Source: an uncultured Bacteroidota bacterium
GTDB lineage: Bacteria > Bacteroidota > Bacteroidia > Flavobacteriales > Flavobacteriaceae
NCBI GenBank assembly: GCA_902535165.1
Contig: CACASE010000001.1
Coordinates: 62,001-126,000, forward strand
DNA length: 64,000 bases
Direction: 5' to 3'
The translations under genes were made by a program, and so were the position numbers. Numbering within the stretch: position 1 is the stretch's first letter; each line of letters starts with the position of its first letter. Positions 29,793 through 39,468 of the stretch are shown in pieces. A model generated the notes under the pieces. The model was not told the DNA's origin and did no database searches. It worked only from the letters and a program-made list of their open reading frames with translations.

Positions 29793-32700
29793 ATGTCATT
29801 TAAAGAATATAAAACATTAGATCTAATTAAGGTTTCTGACCATATTTCCTCTTTTTGGAAAGTTAACAAAACATTTGAGAAGAGTATTTCCAGTAGAGAT
29901 AAAAAAGAATTCATTTTTTATGAGGGGCCTCCCTCTGCCAATGGAATGCCAGGGATTCATCATGTAATGGCTAGAGCAATTAAAGATATTTTTTGTAGAT
30001 ACAAAACATTAAAAGGGTTTAGAGTTAACCGAAAAGCTGGTTGGGATACTCACGGACTTCCAATTGAGCTTGGTGTAGAGAAAGAATTAAATATTTCTAA
30101 AGAAGATATTGGGTCTACGATTAGTATTAAAGATTATAATGAAGCATGTAAAAAAGCTGTGATGAAATACACTGATGTATGGAATAATCTAACTGAAAGA
30201 ATTGGCTATTGGGTAGACATGGAGAATCCATATATCACTTACAAATCAAAATATATTGAGAGTGTATGGTGGCTTTTAAAAAACCTCAATGATAAAAAAT
30301 TAATATATAAGGGCTATAGTGTTCAACCATACTCTCCGAAAGCTGGAACGGGGTTAAGTTCGCATGAACTAAATCAACCAGGTACATATCAGGACATTAC
30401 AGATACAACTGTAACAGCTCAATTTGAGTGTGTAGAAGAATCAATCCCCAATTTTTTAAAAAAATACTCTAAAATTTATATTCTTGCTTGGACTACAACC
30501 CCATGGACATTGCCATCAAATACAGCATTAACAGTTGGAGAAAAAATCGAATATTGTTTAATTAAGACATATAATTTATATACACATCAACCAATAAACG
30601 TTGTATTAGCAAAAGAATTAATTACTAAAGTTTTTAAAACAAACTTTAAAGAAGCTTCAAACCAAGATGAATTGATTTTTAACAATGATAAAGAAATTCC
30701 ATATATAGTTGCGGAAACATTTTTAGGTAAAGATATTGTTGGAATGAAATATCATCAAATATGGAATGATTCCCCTCTGCCAAATGATAGCCCAGAAAAT
30801 GCATTTAGATTGATATCAGGTGACTTTGTAACCACTGATGAAGGAACTGGAATTGTACATACAGCACCTACATTTGGTGCTGATGATGCTATTGCAGCAA
30901 AAAATGCCAAACCAGAAGTTCCTCCAATGTTAATTAAAAACAAAAATGGTGATCTAGTTCCACTTGTTGACCTACAGGGAAAATTTGTGAAAGAATTAGG
31001 GTTTTTGGGTGGAAAATTTGTCAAAAATGAGTATTACGAAGATGGTAAAGCACCAGAACGTTCAGTTGATGTTGAAATCGCTATCAAATTAAAAGAGGAA
31101 AATAAAGCCTTTAGAGTTGAAAAGTATACGCATAGTTATCCAAATTGCTGGAGAACTGATAAGCCAATTCTTTATTATCCTCTAAATTCTTGGTTTATTA
31201 AAGTAACCGATAAAAGAGAAGAATTAATTGCCTTAAATAATAAAATTAACTGGAAGCCTAAGTCAACTGGGGAAGGAAGGTTTGGGAATTGGCTGAATAA
31301 TGCTAATGATTGGAATTTGTCTAGATCTAGATTTTGGGGTATACCACTACCAATTTGGGTATCTGAGGATGGTTCAGAAAAAAAAGTGATAGGCTCAGTT
31401 AAACAATTAATTGAAGAAATTAATCATTCCGTTTCATCTGGTAATATGAAAAAAAATCCATTTGAAGATTTTGAGTTGGGTAATATGAGTGATGAAAACT
31501 ATGATAAAATTGATTTACATAAACATACCATTGATGAAATAGTTCTTACCTCTTCATCCAATAATAAAATGTACAGAGAATCTGACTTAATTGATGTTTG
31601 GTTTGATTCTGGTTCAATGCCTTATGCTCAATGGCATTATCCATTTGAAAATAAAAGTTTTGTCGATGATAATAAATTCTTTCCTGCTGATTACATCGCA
31701 GAAGGTGTAGATCAAACCAGAGGATGGTTTTACACATTACATGTAATTAGTACGCTTGTTTTTAATTCAAATTCATATAAAAATGTTATTTCAAATGGGC
31801 TGGTCCTCGACAAAAATGGACAGAAAATGTCAAAGCGATTAGGGAATGCAGTAGACCCATTTGAAACATTGGATAAATATGGTCCTGATGCAACTAGATG
31901 GTATATGATTTCTAATTCAAATCCTTGGGATAATCTAAAATTTGATATAAGTGGAATTGAAGAAGTACGAAGAAAGTTTTTTGGTACACTTCACAATATT
32001 TATTCGTTTTATAGTTTGTATGCAAACATTGATGGATTTAATGACGATGAAAAAAACATTGATTACAAAGACAGGTCTGAACTAGATAGATGGATAATTT
32101 CTGAACTTAATTCATTAGTTAGAGATGTAAGTGATGCTTATGAGAATTATGAGCCAACAAAAGCTGCAAGATCAATATCATCCTTTGTTCAGGATAATCT
32201 TAGCAACTGGTACGTTAGGCTTTCGAGAAGAAGATTTTGGAAAGGAGAATATAATGAAGATAAAATTGCAGCATTTCAAACCTTAAGCGAATGTTTAAAG
32301 AAAGTAGCTATTTTATCATCACCTATAAGCCCATTTTACATGGATAACCTTTTTCAAGATTTAAATATGAATAATGACTCTGTTCATTTAACAACTTTTC
32401 CAAATTATTACGAGGAACTTGTTAATGAAGAACTAGAACAAAAAATTAGAAAATCTCAGGAAATATGTTCTCTAGGATTATCTCTTAGAAAAAGAGAGAA
32501 AATAAAAGTTAGGCAGCCGTTAAATAAGATTATAATTCCTTTTAGGAATGAGCTTGAAAAATTGACTTTGACTGAAATTTCTGAATTTATAAAGTCTGAA
32601 ATTAATGTGAAGGAGGTTGAATTAGTTGGTGACTCTTCAAAAATTCTAGTTAAAAAAGTCAAACCAAACTTTAAGGTTCTTGGACCTAAATTTGGAAAAG

Positions 32701-33161
32701 ATCTAAACTCTGTGATTTCATTAATAAATAATCTTAACTCAGATCAAATTCAAGAACTAGAGGGAAAGAAATCATTTGAGTTTAATAATAATATTAAAAT
32801 TACATTAGATGATGTAGAGGTTTATTTTGAAGATATCGAAGGATGGCAAGTAGCATCTGAAAATGGAACAACCATAGCAATCGATACAAATATTAATGAA
32901 AAATTAAAAAATGAGGGCATTTCCAGAGAATTAGTGAATAGAATTCAAAATATTAGAAAGGATTCAGAATTTAATGTTAGTGATAAAATAATTATAGAGA
33001 TAGAAAACAATAATTTAATTGAAAAAGCTATTTTTGACAATATTGATTATATTAAAAATGAAACTCTTGCTATTGAGTTAAGCTTTAAAGAAGATTTGAC
33101 AAATGCTCAAGAATTAGAATTTGACGATATAAAAATTAAAATTAAAATTTTTAAAAATTAA
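29793..33161 (+). CDS. ileS: isoleucine--tRNA ligase
   Basis: EGPPSANGMPGIHHVMARAIKDIF, GWDTHGLPIE, WTTTPWTLPSNTAL, KMSKRLGN. Confidence 0.97.
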   Translation: MSFKEYKTLDLIKVSDHISSFWKVNKTFEKSISSRDKKEFIFYEGPPSANGMPGIHHVMARAIKDIFCRYKTLKGFRVNRKAGWDTHGLPIELGVEKELNISKEDIGSTISIKDYNEACKKAVMKYTDVWNNLTERIGYWVDMENPYITYKSKYIESVWWLLKNLNDKKLIYKGYSVQPYSPKAGTGLSSHELNQPGTYQDITDTTVTAQFECVEESIPNFLKKYSKIYILAWTTTPWTLPSNTALTVGEKIEYCLIKTYNLYTHQPINVVLAKELITKVFKTNFKEASNQDELIFNNDKEIPYIVAETFLGKDIVGMKYHQIWNDSPLPNDSPENAFRLISGDFVTTDEGTGIVHTAPTFGADDAIAAKNAKPEVPPMLIKNKNGDLVPLVDLQGKFVKELGFLGGKFVKNEYYEDGKAPERSVDVEIAIKLKEENKAFRVEKYTHSYPNCWRTDKPILYYPLNSWFIKVTDKREELIALNNKINWKPKSTGEGRFGNWLNNANDWNLSRSRFWGIPLPIWVSEDGSEKKVIGSVKQLIEEINHSVSSGNMKKNPFEDFELGNMSDENYDKIDLHKHTIDEIVLTSSSNNKMYRESDLIDVWFDSGSMPYAQWHYPFENKSFVDDNKFFPADYIAEGVDQTRGWFYTLHVISTLVFNSNSYKNVISNGLVLDKNGQKMSKRLGNAVDPFETLDKYGPDATRWYMISNSNPWDNLKFDISGIEEVRRKFFGTLHNIYSFYSLYANIDGFNDDEKNIDYKDRSELDRWIISELNSLVRDVSDAYENYEPTKAARSISSFVQDNLSNWYVRLSRRRFWKGEYNEDKIAAFQTLSECLKKVAILSSPISPFYMDNLFQDLNMNNDSVHLTTFPNYYEELVNEELEQKIRKSQEICSLGLSLRKREKIKVRQPLNKIIIPFRNELEKLTLTEISEFIKSEINVKEVELVGDSSKILVKKVKPNFKVLGPKFGKDLNSVISLINNLNSDQIQELEGKKSFEFNNNIKITLDDVEVYFEDIEGWQVASENGTTIAIDTNINEKLKNEGISRELVNRIQNIRKDSEFNVSDKIIIEIENNNLIEKAIFDNIDYIKNETLAIELSFKEDLTNAQELEFDDIKIKIKIFKN

Positions 33162-33165
33162 TAAG

Positions 33166-33555
33166 ATGAAAAAGGAAGACAACTTAGTGGTAAGATATTC
33201 TGATAAAGACTTAGGTAGTTTTAAAAAAATCATTGAAGAAAAAATTTCAAAAGCTCAAAGAGACTTAGATCTAATTAGAAGTGCATATATGAATGATGGC
33301 AATAATGGAACGGAAGATACTTCTCCAACATTTAAAGCGTTTGAAGAGGGATCACAAACAATGTCTAAGGAGGCAAACACACAGCTTGCAATAAGACAAG
33401 AAAAATTTATAAGAGATTTAAAAAATGCTTTGATAAGAATTGAAAATAAAACATATGGAATTTGTAGAGTTACTGGCAAGTTAATTTCAAAGAAAAGGCT
33501 TAAGCTAGTTCCACACGCTACATTAAGCATTGAAGCAAAAAATAATATCTCTTAG
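33166..33555 (+). CDS. TraR/DksA-type protein lacking most zinc-finger cysteines
   Basis: DksA-like coiled-coil plus YGICRVTGKLISKKRLKLVPHATLSIEAK. Confidence 0.88.
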   Translation: MKKEDNLVVRYSDKDLGSFKKIIEEKISKAQRDLDLIRSAYMNDGNNGTEDTSPTFKAFEEGSQTMSKEANTQLAIRQEKFIRDLKNALIRIENKTYGICRVTGKLISKKRLKLVPHATLSIEAKNNIS

Positions 33556-33564
33556 ATTTTGTCT

Positions 33565-34359
33565 ATGAAAATCAATGATTTTCTTTCAAAAATGTGGAAT
33601 GATTACAGTAAATTAAATCCACATATAAATCAAGTTTTAAATTTAATCAAGACTAAAGAGCCTAATGAAATTATTAATGACCACATTGCATTAAGGACAT
33701 TTAATCATAAAAAATTAAATCGACATATTCTTTCTGAATATTTTTTAAAAAATGGGTATCAAGCAGTAGAAGATTTAACCTTCACTGAAAAAAAATTAAA
33801 GGCTACTTATTTTATTCACTCAGACCCCAGTTTACCAAGAATTTTTATTAGTGAATTATTACTTGAAAAATTTTCTGATTCATTTTGTGATATAATTAAT
33901 AAAAAAATTGATGAAATTGATATTGAAGCAGTTTCAGATCCTAATTTTTTAACATCTGGTATTCCATGGTCACCAATTGATTATAAAACTTATAAAAAAA
34001 TACAGATGGAATCAGATTATGCATCTTGGGTTTTAGCATTGGGTTATATAGCAAATCATTTTACTGTAAGTGTAACAGATTGTTCTTATTTTAATGATTT
34101 AGAGCAACTTAATTCTTATTTAAAAGATAATGGCTTTGAAATAAATTCTTCAGGTGGAGAAATAAAAGGATCCAAAGATCAAGGCCTTGAACAATCCTCA
34201 ATTATGTCAAAGGAAATAAAAGTGAAATTTTCTGATGGTATTTACAGTGTCCCAGGATGTTATTATGAATTTGCTTACCGTTACAATAATTTTAATGGAT
34301 TTATAACAAAATCTGCAAACCATATTTTTGAAAGCACAAATGAAAAAACAAAAAATTAG
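33565..34359 (+). CDS. DUF1338 family protein
   Basis: NDHIALRTFNHKKLN and YFIHSDPSLPRIFISELL; ATG at 33565 preferred over TTG at 33559. Confidence 0.82.
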   Translation: MKINDFLSKMWNDYSKLNPHINQVLNLIKTKEPNEIINDHIALRTFNHKKLNRHILSEYFLKNGYQAVEDLTFTEKKLKATYFIHSDPSLPRIFISELLLEKFSDSFCDIINKKIDEIDIEAVSDPNFLTSGIPWSPIDYKTYKKIQMESDYASWVLALGYIANHFTVSVTDCSYFNDLEQLNSYLKDNGFEINSSGGEIKGSKDQGLEQSSIMSKEIKVKFSDGIYSVPGCYYEFAYRYNNFNGFITKSANHIFESTNEKTKN

Positions 34360-34984
34360 TCTTTATCGTTGTTTAGCCATTGTTGCTTTGATCTTATTTG
34401 TTGATCAATTTTTAAAGATTTATATAAAACTAAACTTTCCACTTTCTATTTATGGACAAGAGGCCATTTTTGATATTGGATGGTTTAAATTATTATTTAT
34501 TGAAAATAAGGGTATGGCCTGGGGTGCTCAAATAAATGATTTTTTACCTTTTTTGACAGAGAAATCTGGCAAATTATTTTTAACTCTTTTTAGAATTATT
34601 GCCATAGGTTTTATTTTTTACTGGTTAAAAAAAACTATTTCAGAAAATTCAAGCAAATTATTTAGTATATCATTATCTCTAATATTAGCTGGTGCGATTG
34701 GAAATGTTATTGATTCAGTTTTTTATGGATATATTTTTACTGAGAGTTATTTTCAAGTCGCTTCATTTGCGCCTGGAGAGGGTTACAGTTCTATTTTTTA
34801 TGGAAATGTAGTAGATATGTTTCAATTTCCAATTGCAACATGGACATGGCCATCTTTTTTACCTTGGGTTGGAGGTGATGAATTTACTTTTTTTGAACCT
34901 GTTTTTAATATAGCAGACTCTGCTATATCTATAGGCATATTTATAATGCTGGTTTTGAATGGCTCTTTCTTTAAAGAAAATTGA
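34340..34984 (+). CDS. lspA: signal peptidase II
   Basis: LFVDQFLKIYIKLNF, IENKGMAWG, GAIGNVIDSVFYG, PVFNIADSAISIG; overlaps the DUF1338 gene. Confidence 0.95.
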   Translation: MKKQKISLYRCLAIVALILFVDQFLKIYIKLNFPLSIYGQEAIFDIGWFKLLFIENKGMAWGAQINDFLPFLTEKSGKLFLTLFRIIAIGFIFYWLKKTISENSSKLFSISLSLILAGAIGNVIDSVFYGYIFTESYFQVASFAPGEGYSSIFYGNVVDMFQFPIATWTWPSFLPWVGGDEFTFFEPVFNIADSAISIGIFIMLVLNGSFFKEN

Positions 34985-35537
34985 AAATTTTTTCAGGGCT
35001 AACGCAATAATCTAATTTTATATCTTTTTCATCAATATTTTTAATGAGTACTTCTGGAGAAAAAAAAGACAATCCAATTTTAATAATCTTTGAATCTAAA
35101 TTTTGTAAAAATCTATCATAAAATCCTTTTCCATATCCTACTCTATTTCCTTTACTGTCGTATGCTAATAAAGGAACAAATACAACATCAATTATTTCGC
35201 TGTTGATTTGAATGCCATTAATAGGTTCAGGAATTCCATATTCGTTTTCTTCTAAAATAACTTCTTCACTTAAAATGTAATTCTTCAATGAAAGGGCTTT
35301 GAAATCTGACTTTGATACGATAATATTTTTTTGTCTTCCATCAAGTATATCAATAATTGGTTTTGTATCTACCTCATTTTTTTTATGCAGTGAAAGAAAA
35401 ATATGATAATTTTTATTATTCCAAATATCTAAATCCAAGCAATTATTTGCAATTTTAACACTCATTTCAAGTATTTTATTTCGTGAAAAATCAGATCTTA
35501 AAGTTTGATACTTTTTTCTGGCAGCAAATTTGTCCAT
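34971..35537 (-). CDS. 5-formyltetrahydrofolate cyclo-ligase
   Basis: YGIPEP, VPLLAYDSKGNRVGYGKGFYDRFL. Confidence 0.93.
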   Translation of the reverse strand: MDKFAARKKYQTLRSDFSRNKILEMSVKIANNCLDLDIWNNKNYHIFLSLHKKNEVDTKPIIDILDGRQKNIIVSKSDFKALSLKNYILSEEVILEENEYGIPEPINGIQINSEIIDVVFVPLLAYDSKGNRVGYGKGFYDRFLQNLDSKIIKIGLSFFSPEVLIKNIDEKDIKLDYCVSPEKIFNFL

Positions 35538-35576
35538 TATATAATTCTAAATAAATAAAATAATTATTTTAGTTAA

Positions 35577-37406
35577 GTGTCTAATAATACGAATGTAATA
35601 TTAAAAACTATTCCAGAACAGCCTGGAGTTTATCAATTTCTAAATAAGGACAAAAAAATTATATATGTTGGTAAAGCGAAAAATCTAAAAAAAAGAGTTA
35701 AATCTTACTTTCAAAAAAGTATAAAATCAAGAAAAACAATAAATCTGGTGAAAAACACCAGTTCAATTGAGCATGTAGTTGTTCAATCAGAATCAGACGC
35801 CCTTCTACTAGAAAACTCATTGATAAAAAAAAATCAACCTAAGTATAATATTTTGCTTAGAGATGATAAAACCTACCCTTGGATTTGTATAAAAAATGAA
35901 AGATTTCCTAGAGTTTTTTTAACAAGAAAATTAATTAAAGATGGTTCTGAATATTATGGTCCTTATACAAACATCAAGGTAATTAATGTCCTTTTAAATA
36001 TTATTCGAACACTCTACCCTATTAGGAATGGAAATTACAATTTTTCCGAAAGAAAAATTCAAAAAAACTCAAAAGAGCTTTTTCTAAAGATTTTTAAAAA
36101 AAATGAGCACTCTATTATAATTGGATTTCATGAGAGTGGATCAAAAAAAGCAAGTGAAAGTTTACTATCAGAAAAGGAATATGATAAAAATATTCAGTTA
36201 GTCAGAGAAATACTTAATGGAAAATTTAAAAAGGTTAAAGATTTACTAAAAGTACAAATGAATATTTTTTCGAAAAAATTACATTTTGAAAAAGCTCAAA
36301 ATATAAAAGAAAAAATAGATATTCTTGAAAATTACCAATCTAAATCAACAGTAGTAAGTCAAAAACTTAATAACGTTGATGTTTTTAGTATAATATCAGA
36401 CTCAGAAAATGCATACATAAATTATCTTCAAATTGCATTCGGAAGAGTAATTAGATTTCAAAACCTGGAAATAAAAAAGGCGCTTGATGAAGATGACATT
36501 GATATACTTAGTTTAGTAATTATTAGCATAAGAGAAAGGTTTAATTCCAAATCTAAATTAATCATAGCCCCTTACAATTTAAGCAAGCAATTAAACTTGA
36601 AGTTTATTGTGCCAAAAGCTGGCGATAATAAAAAGTTGTTAGATCTATCTATAAGAAATTGTAAAATATTTAGAGTAGAACGTTTAAAACAATTACAAAT
36701 TATAGATCCTGAGAGACATAAAAATAGAATTATGAACCAGATGAAGTTGGATTTAAAATTAAATGAGGAGCCTGATCATATTGAATGTTTTGATGTTTCT
36801 AATATTCAAGGCACAAACTCAGTAGCGGCATGTGTTGTGTTTATCGATGGTAAACCAATGAAAAATATGTATAGAAAATTTATTATTAAAACCATTGAAG
36901 GTCCAAATGATTTTGGATCAATGGAAGAGGTAATATACAGGCGATATTCCAGAATGATTAGAGAAAAAAAACCTCTTCCAAAATTGATTATTATTGATGG
37001 TGGTAAAGGTCAACTTAGTTCAGCAGTAAAAAGTTTGAAAAAATTGGACATATATACCTCTATTCCAATTATTGGAATTGCTAAAAGGCTTGAGGAATTA
37101 TATTATCCCGGTGATTCTATTCCTTTATATTTAAATAAAAAATCCGAGACTCTTAAAGTAATTCAAAATTTAAGAAATGAAGCGCATAGATTTAGTTTAA
37201 CTTTTCATAAAAGTAAGAGATCTAAAAACTCTCTAAACTCAAAGTTTGATATGATTCCAGGTATTGGAGAAAAAACTAAACTTAAATTGTTAAGAAAATT
37301 CAAATCAATAACTAGAGTAAAAGGTTTAACTGTTTTGGAAATTGCAAATGAAATTGGGAATAGCAAAGCAAAAAAAATTAAAGAGTATTTAAATGATGAA
37401 AACTAG
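35577..37406 (+). CDS. uvrC: excinuclease ABC subunit C
   Basis: GIY-YIG domain (PGVYQFLNKDKKIIYVGKAKNLKKRVKSYF), ECFDVSNIQGTNSVA, IIIDGGKGQL; GTG start. Confidence 0.96.
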   Translation: MSNNTNVILKTIPEQPGVYQFLNKDKKIIYVGKAKNLKKRVKSYFQKSIKSRKTINLVKNTSSIEHVVVQSESDALLLENSLIKKNQPKYNILLRDDKTYPWICIKNERFPRVFLTRKLIKDGSEYYGPYTNIKVINVLLNIIRTLYPIRNGNYNFSERKIQKNSKELFLKIFKKNEHSIIIGFHESGSKKASESLLSEKEYDKNIQLVREILNGKFKKVKDLLKVQMNIFSKKLHFEKAQNIKEKIDILENYQSKSTVVSQKLNNVDVFSIISDSENAYINYLQIAFGRVIRFQNLEIKKALDEDDIDILSLVIISIRERFNSKSKLIIAPYNLSKQLNLKFIVPKAGDNKKLLDLSIRNCKIFRVERLKQLQIIDPERHKNRIMNQMKLDLKLNEEPDHIECFDVSNIQGTNSVAACVVFIDGKPMKNMYRKFIIKTIEGPNDFGSMEEVIYRRYSRMIREKKPLPKLIIIDGGKGQLSSAVKSLKKLDIYTSIPIIGIAKRLEELYYPGDSIPLYLNKKSETLKVIQNLRNEAHRFSLTFHKSKRSKNSLNSKFDMIPGIGEKTKLKLLRKFKSITRVKGLTVLEIANEIGNSKAKKIKEYLNDEN

Positions 37407-37427
37407 TTTTTTAATTTTGTAGTATAA

Positions 37428-38225
37428 ATGAGACTTTTACTGTCAATAATATTTTTTCTTAATTTTCACTTTTCGTTCTCTCAATCAACAAATAATAAAC
37501 TCAAAAGCTTCAATTCCTTTAAATCGGGGGAAAAGCTTGAATATAAATTACAATACGGTTTCTTAAATGCTAGTTATGCATCTCTAACTCTAAGAGAGGA
37601 TTTTGTCAATAATGAAAAGGTTTTAAGGGCTACTTCCATCGGACGAACAACAGGGTTAGCTAGACTTTTTTTTAAAGTTGACGATACATATGAAACTTTT
37701 TTTTCCTTTGAAAAAGTACAACCATTAAAATCAATTAGAGATATCTATGAGGGTGGGTATGAAAGAAATGCTGAAACGTTATATGATTATAATACTAATA
37801 CAGCTTACTTTCATGATAAAATTAAAAATATCAAGAAGGAATTTGAGATACATCCTGAGATACAAGATATTATATCAACATTTTATTACCTAAGAAAACA
37901 TTTTGATATTTCTTCACTAAAGCCAAATGATTTAATTTATGTAGATATTTTCTTTGATCAAGAAATTTACCCTTTCAAAATGATGTTTCTAGGGATAGAT
38001 AAAGTAAAGACCAAATTTGGATTAGTGGAGTGCATGAGGCTTAGGCCTTACATGGATTCTGGCAGGGTTTTCAAAGATAATGAAGGAATTAAAATATGGG
38101 TTACAAATGATGAAAATAGAATCCCAATTAAAGTAAAAGCTGATTTGAGAGTTGGTTCTATTGTTGCTAACTTAGTGTCTTTTAGAGGGCTTTCAAATCC
38201 ATTTAAAATTATTGTAAGTGAATAG
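37428..38225 (+). CDS. DUF3108 domain secreted protein
   Basis: Signal peptide; GEKLEYKLQYGFLNASYASLTL, RDIYEGGYERNAET. Confidence 0.85.
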   Translation: MRLLLSIIFFLNFHFSFSQSTNNKLKSFNSFKSGEKLEYKLQYGFLNASYASLTLREDFVNNEKVLRATSIGRTTGLARLFFKVDDTYETFFSFEKVQPLKSIRDIYEGGYERNAETLYDYNTNTAYFHDKIKNIKKEFEIHPEIQDIISTFYYLRKHFDISSLKPNDLIYVDIFFDQEIYPFKMMFLGIDKVKTKFGLVECMRLRPYMDSGRVFKDNEGIKIWVTNDENRIPIKVKADLRVGSIVANLVSFRGLSNPFKIIVSE

Positions 38226-39465
38226 ATTTATCTTCTTAATAATAGTACTTCTTACATTTTCATGTGGTGAAAAAGAAAATGAAACTAAAATCGAGGTTGT
38301 TAAAGAGAAGATTATAAAAGAGTTTGGCTTTACATTAAATAATTTTAATGTGAAAAAAGATACTATAGAGTCAGGAGATTCCTTTGGCTTAATCCTCGAG
38401 AAAAATAATCTTTTCTACCCTAAAATTTATAATATAGTACAAGAAACAAAAAAGGTTTTTGACATAAGAAAGATTAATGTTGGCAGACCATATACAATTC
38501 TATCAAGTAAGGATTCATTAAATCAACCTTTAATTTTTATTTATCAACCAAACGCTATAGATTATTTAGTAGTATCCTTAGGTGATTCACTTTGGGCTGA
38601 AAAAAAACAAAAAGAAATTAAATTAAAGGAATTTGAAGCTATGGGTTCAATTAAAAGTTCTTTAGCTGAAACAATGCAAGAATTGAATTTAAGCCCACTT
38701 CTAACAAATGAATTATCTGAGATATATGCATGGAACATTGATTTTTTCAGACTAGAAAAGGGGGATAATTTTAAAATACAGTATACGTCTAGATATGTTG
38801 ACGATTCAATATATATTGGTCTTAATAGAATTCATAATGCTTTTTTTGAACACAGAGGCAAACCATTTTATGCAATTGAATTTGAAACAGACTCAATTAG
38901 AGGAATGTTTGAATATTTTGATGATAAAGGGAAAAATTTGAGAAGAGCTTTTTTATTATCTCCTGTTCAATTTAGTAGAATTTCCTCAAGATATAACTTA
39001 AGACGAAAAATTGCATATTACGGTCGAGTTAGACCTCACTATGGGACAGATTTTGCAGCTCCAGTTGGTACGCCTATTAGATCTACAGCAGATGGAAGAG
39101 TAGTTAAGTCTGGTTACACAAAAGGTAACGGATACTATGTAACCGTAAGCCATAATGCAACTTATTCTACTCAATATCTTCATATGAAAAAAAGAGGTCT
39201 TAAAGTTGGTACATATGTAAAACAAGGCGATAAAATTGGAGAAGTTGGAATGACTGGATTTACATCGGGGCCACATGTTTGCTACAGATTTTGGAAAAAT
39301 GGTAGACAAGTTGATCCATTAAAGCAAAAACTTCCTGAGGCAAAGCCAATTTCTGATTCACTCAAAAGAAAGTATTTAACATATATGGCTCCTATAAAAG
39401 ACAAACTTGATAGTATGAAATCAAATCTTAACTTTGATGAAAAAACAAATAATTCTAATCCATAA
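38218..39465 (+). CDS. M23 family metallopeptidase (lipoprotein)
   Basis: HYGTDFAAPVGTPIRSTADGRV, GNGYYVTVSHNATYSTQYLHM, GPHVCYRFWKNG; lipobox TFSC. Confidence 0.94.
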   Translation: MNRFIFLIIVLLTFSCGEKENETKIEVVKEKIIKEFGFTLNNFNVKKDTIESGDSFGLILEKNNLFYPKIYNIVQETKKVFDIRKINVGRPYTILSSKDSLNQPLIFIYQPNAIDYLVVSLGDSLWAEKKQKEIKLKEFEAMGSIKSSLAETMQELNLSPLLTNELSEIYAWNIDFFRLEKGDNFKIQYTSRYVDDSIYIGLNRIHNAFFEHRGKPFYAIEFETDSIRGMFEYFDDKGKNLRRAFLLSPVQFSRISSRYNLRRKIAYYGRVRPHYGTDFAAPVGTPIRSTADGRVVKSGYTKGNGYYVTVSHNATYSTQYLHMKKRGLKVGTYVKQGDKIGEVGMTGFTSGPHVCYRFWKNGRQVDPLKQKLPEAKPISDSLKRKYLTYMAPIKDKLDSMKSNLNFDEKTNNSNP

Positions 39466-39468
39466 ATA

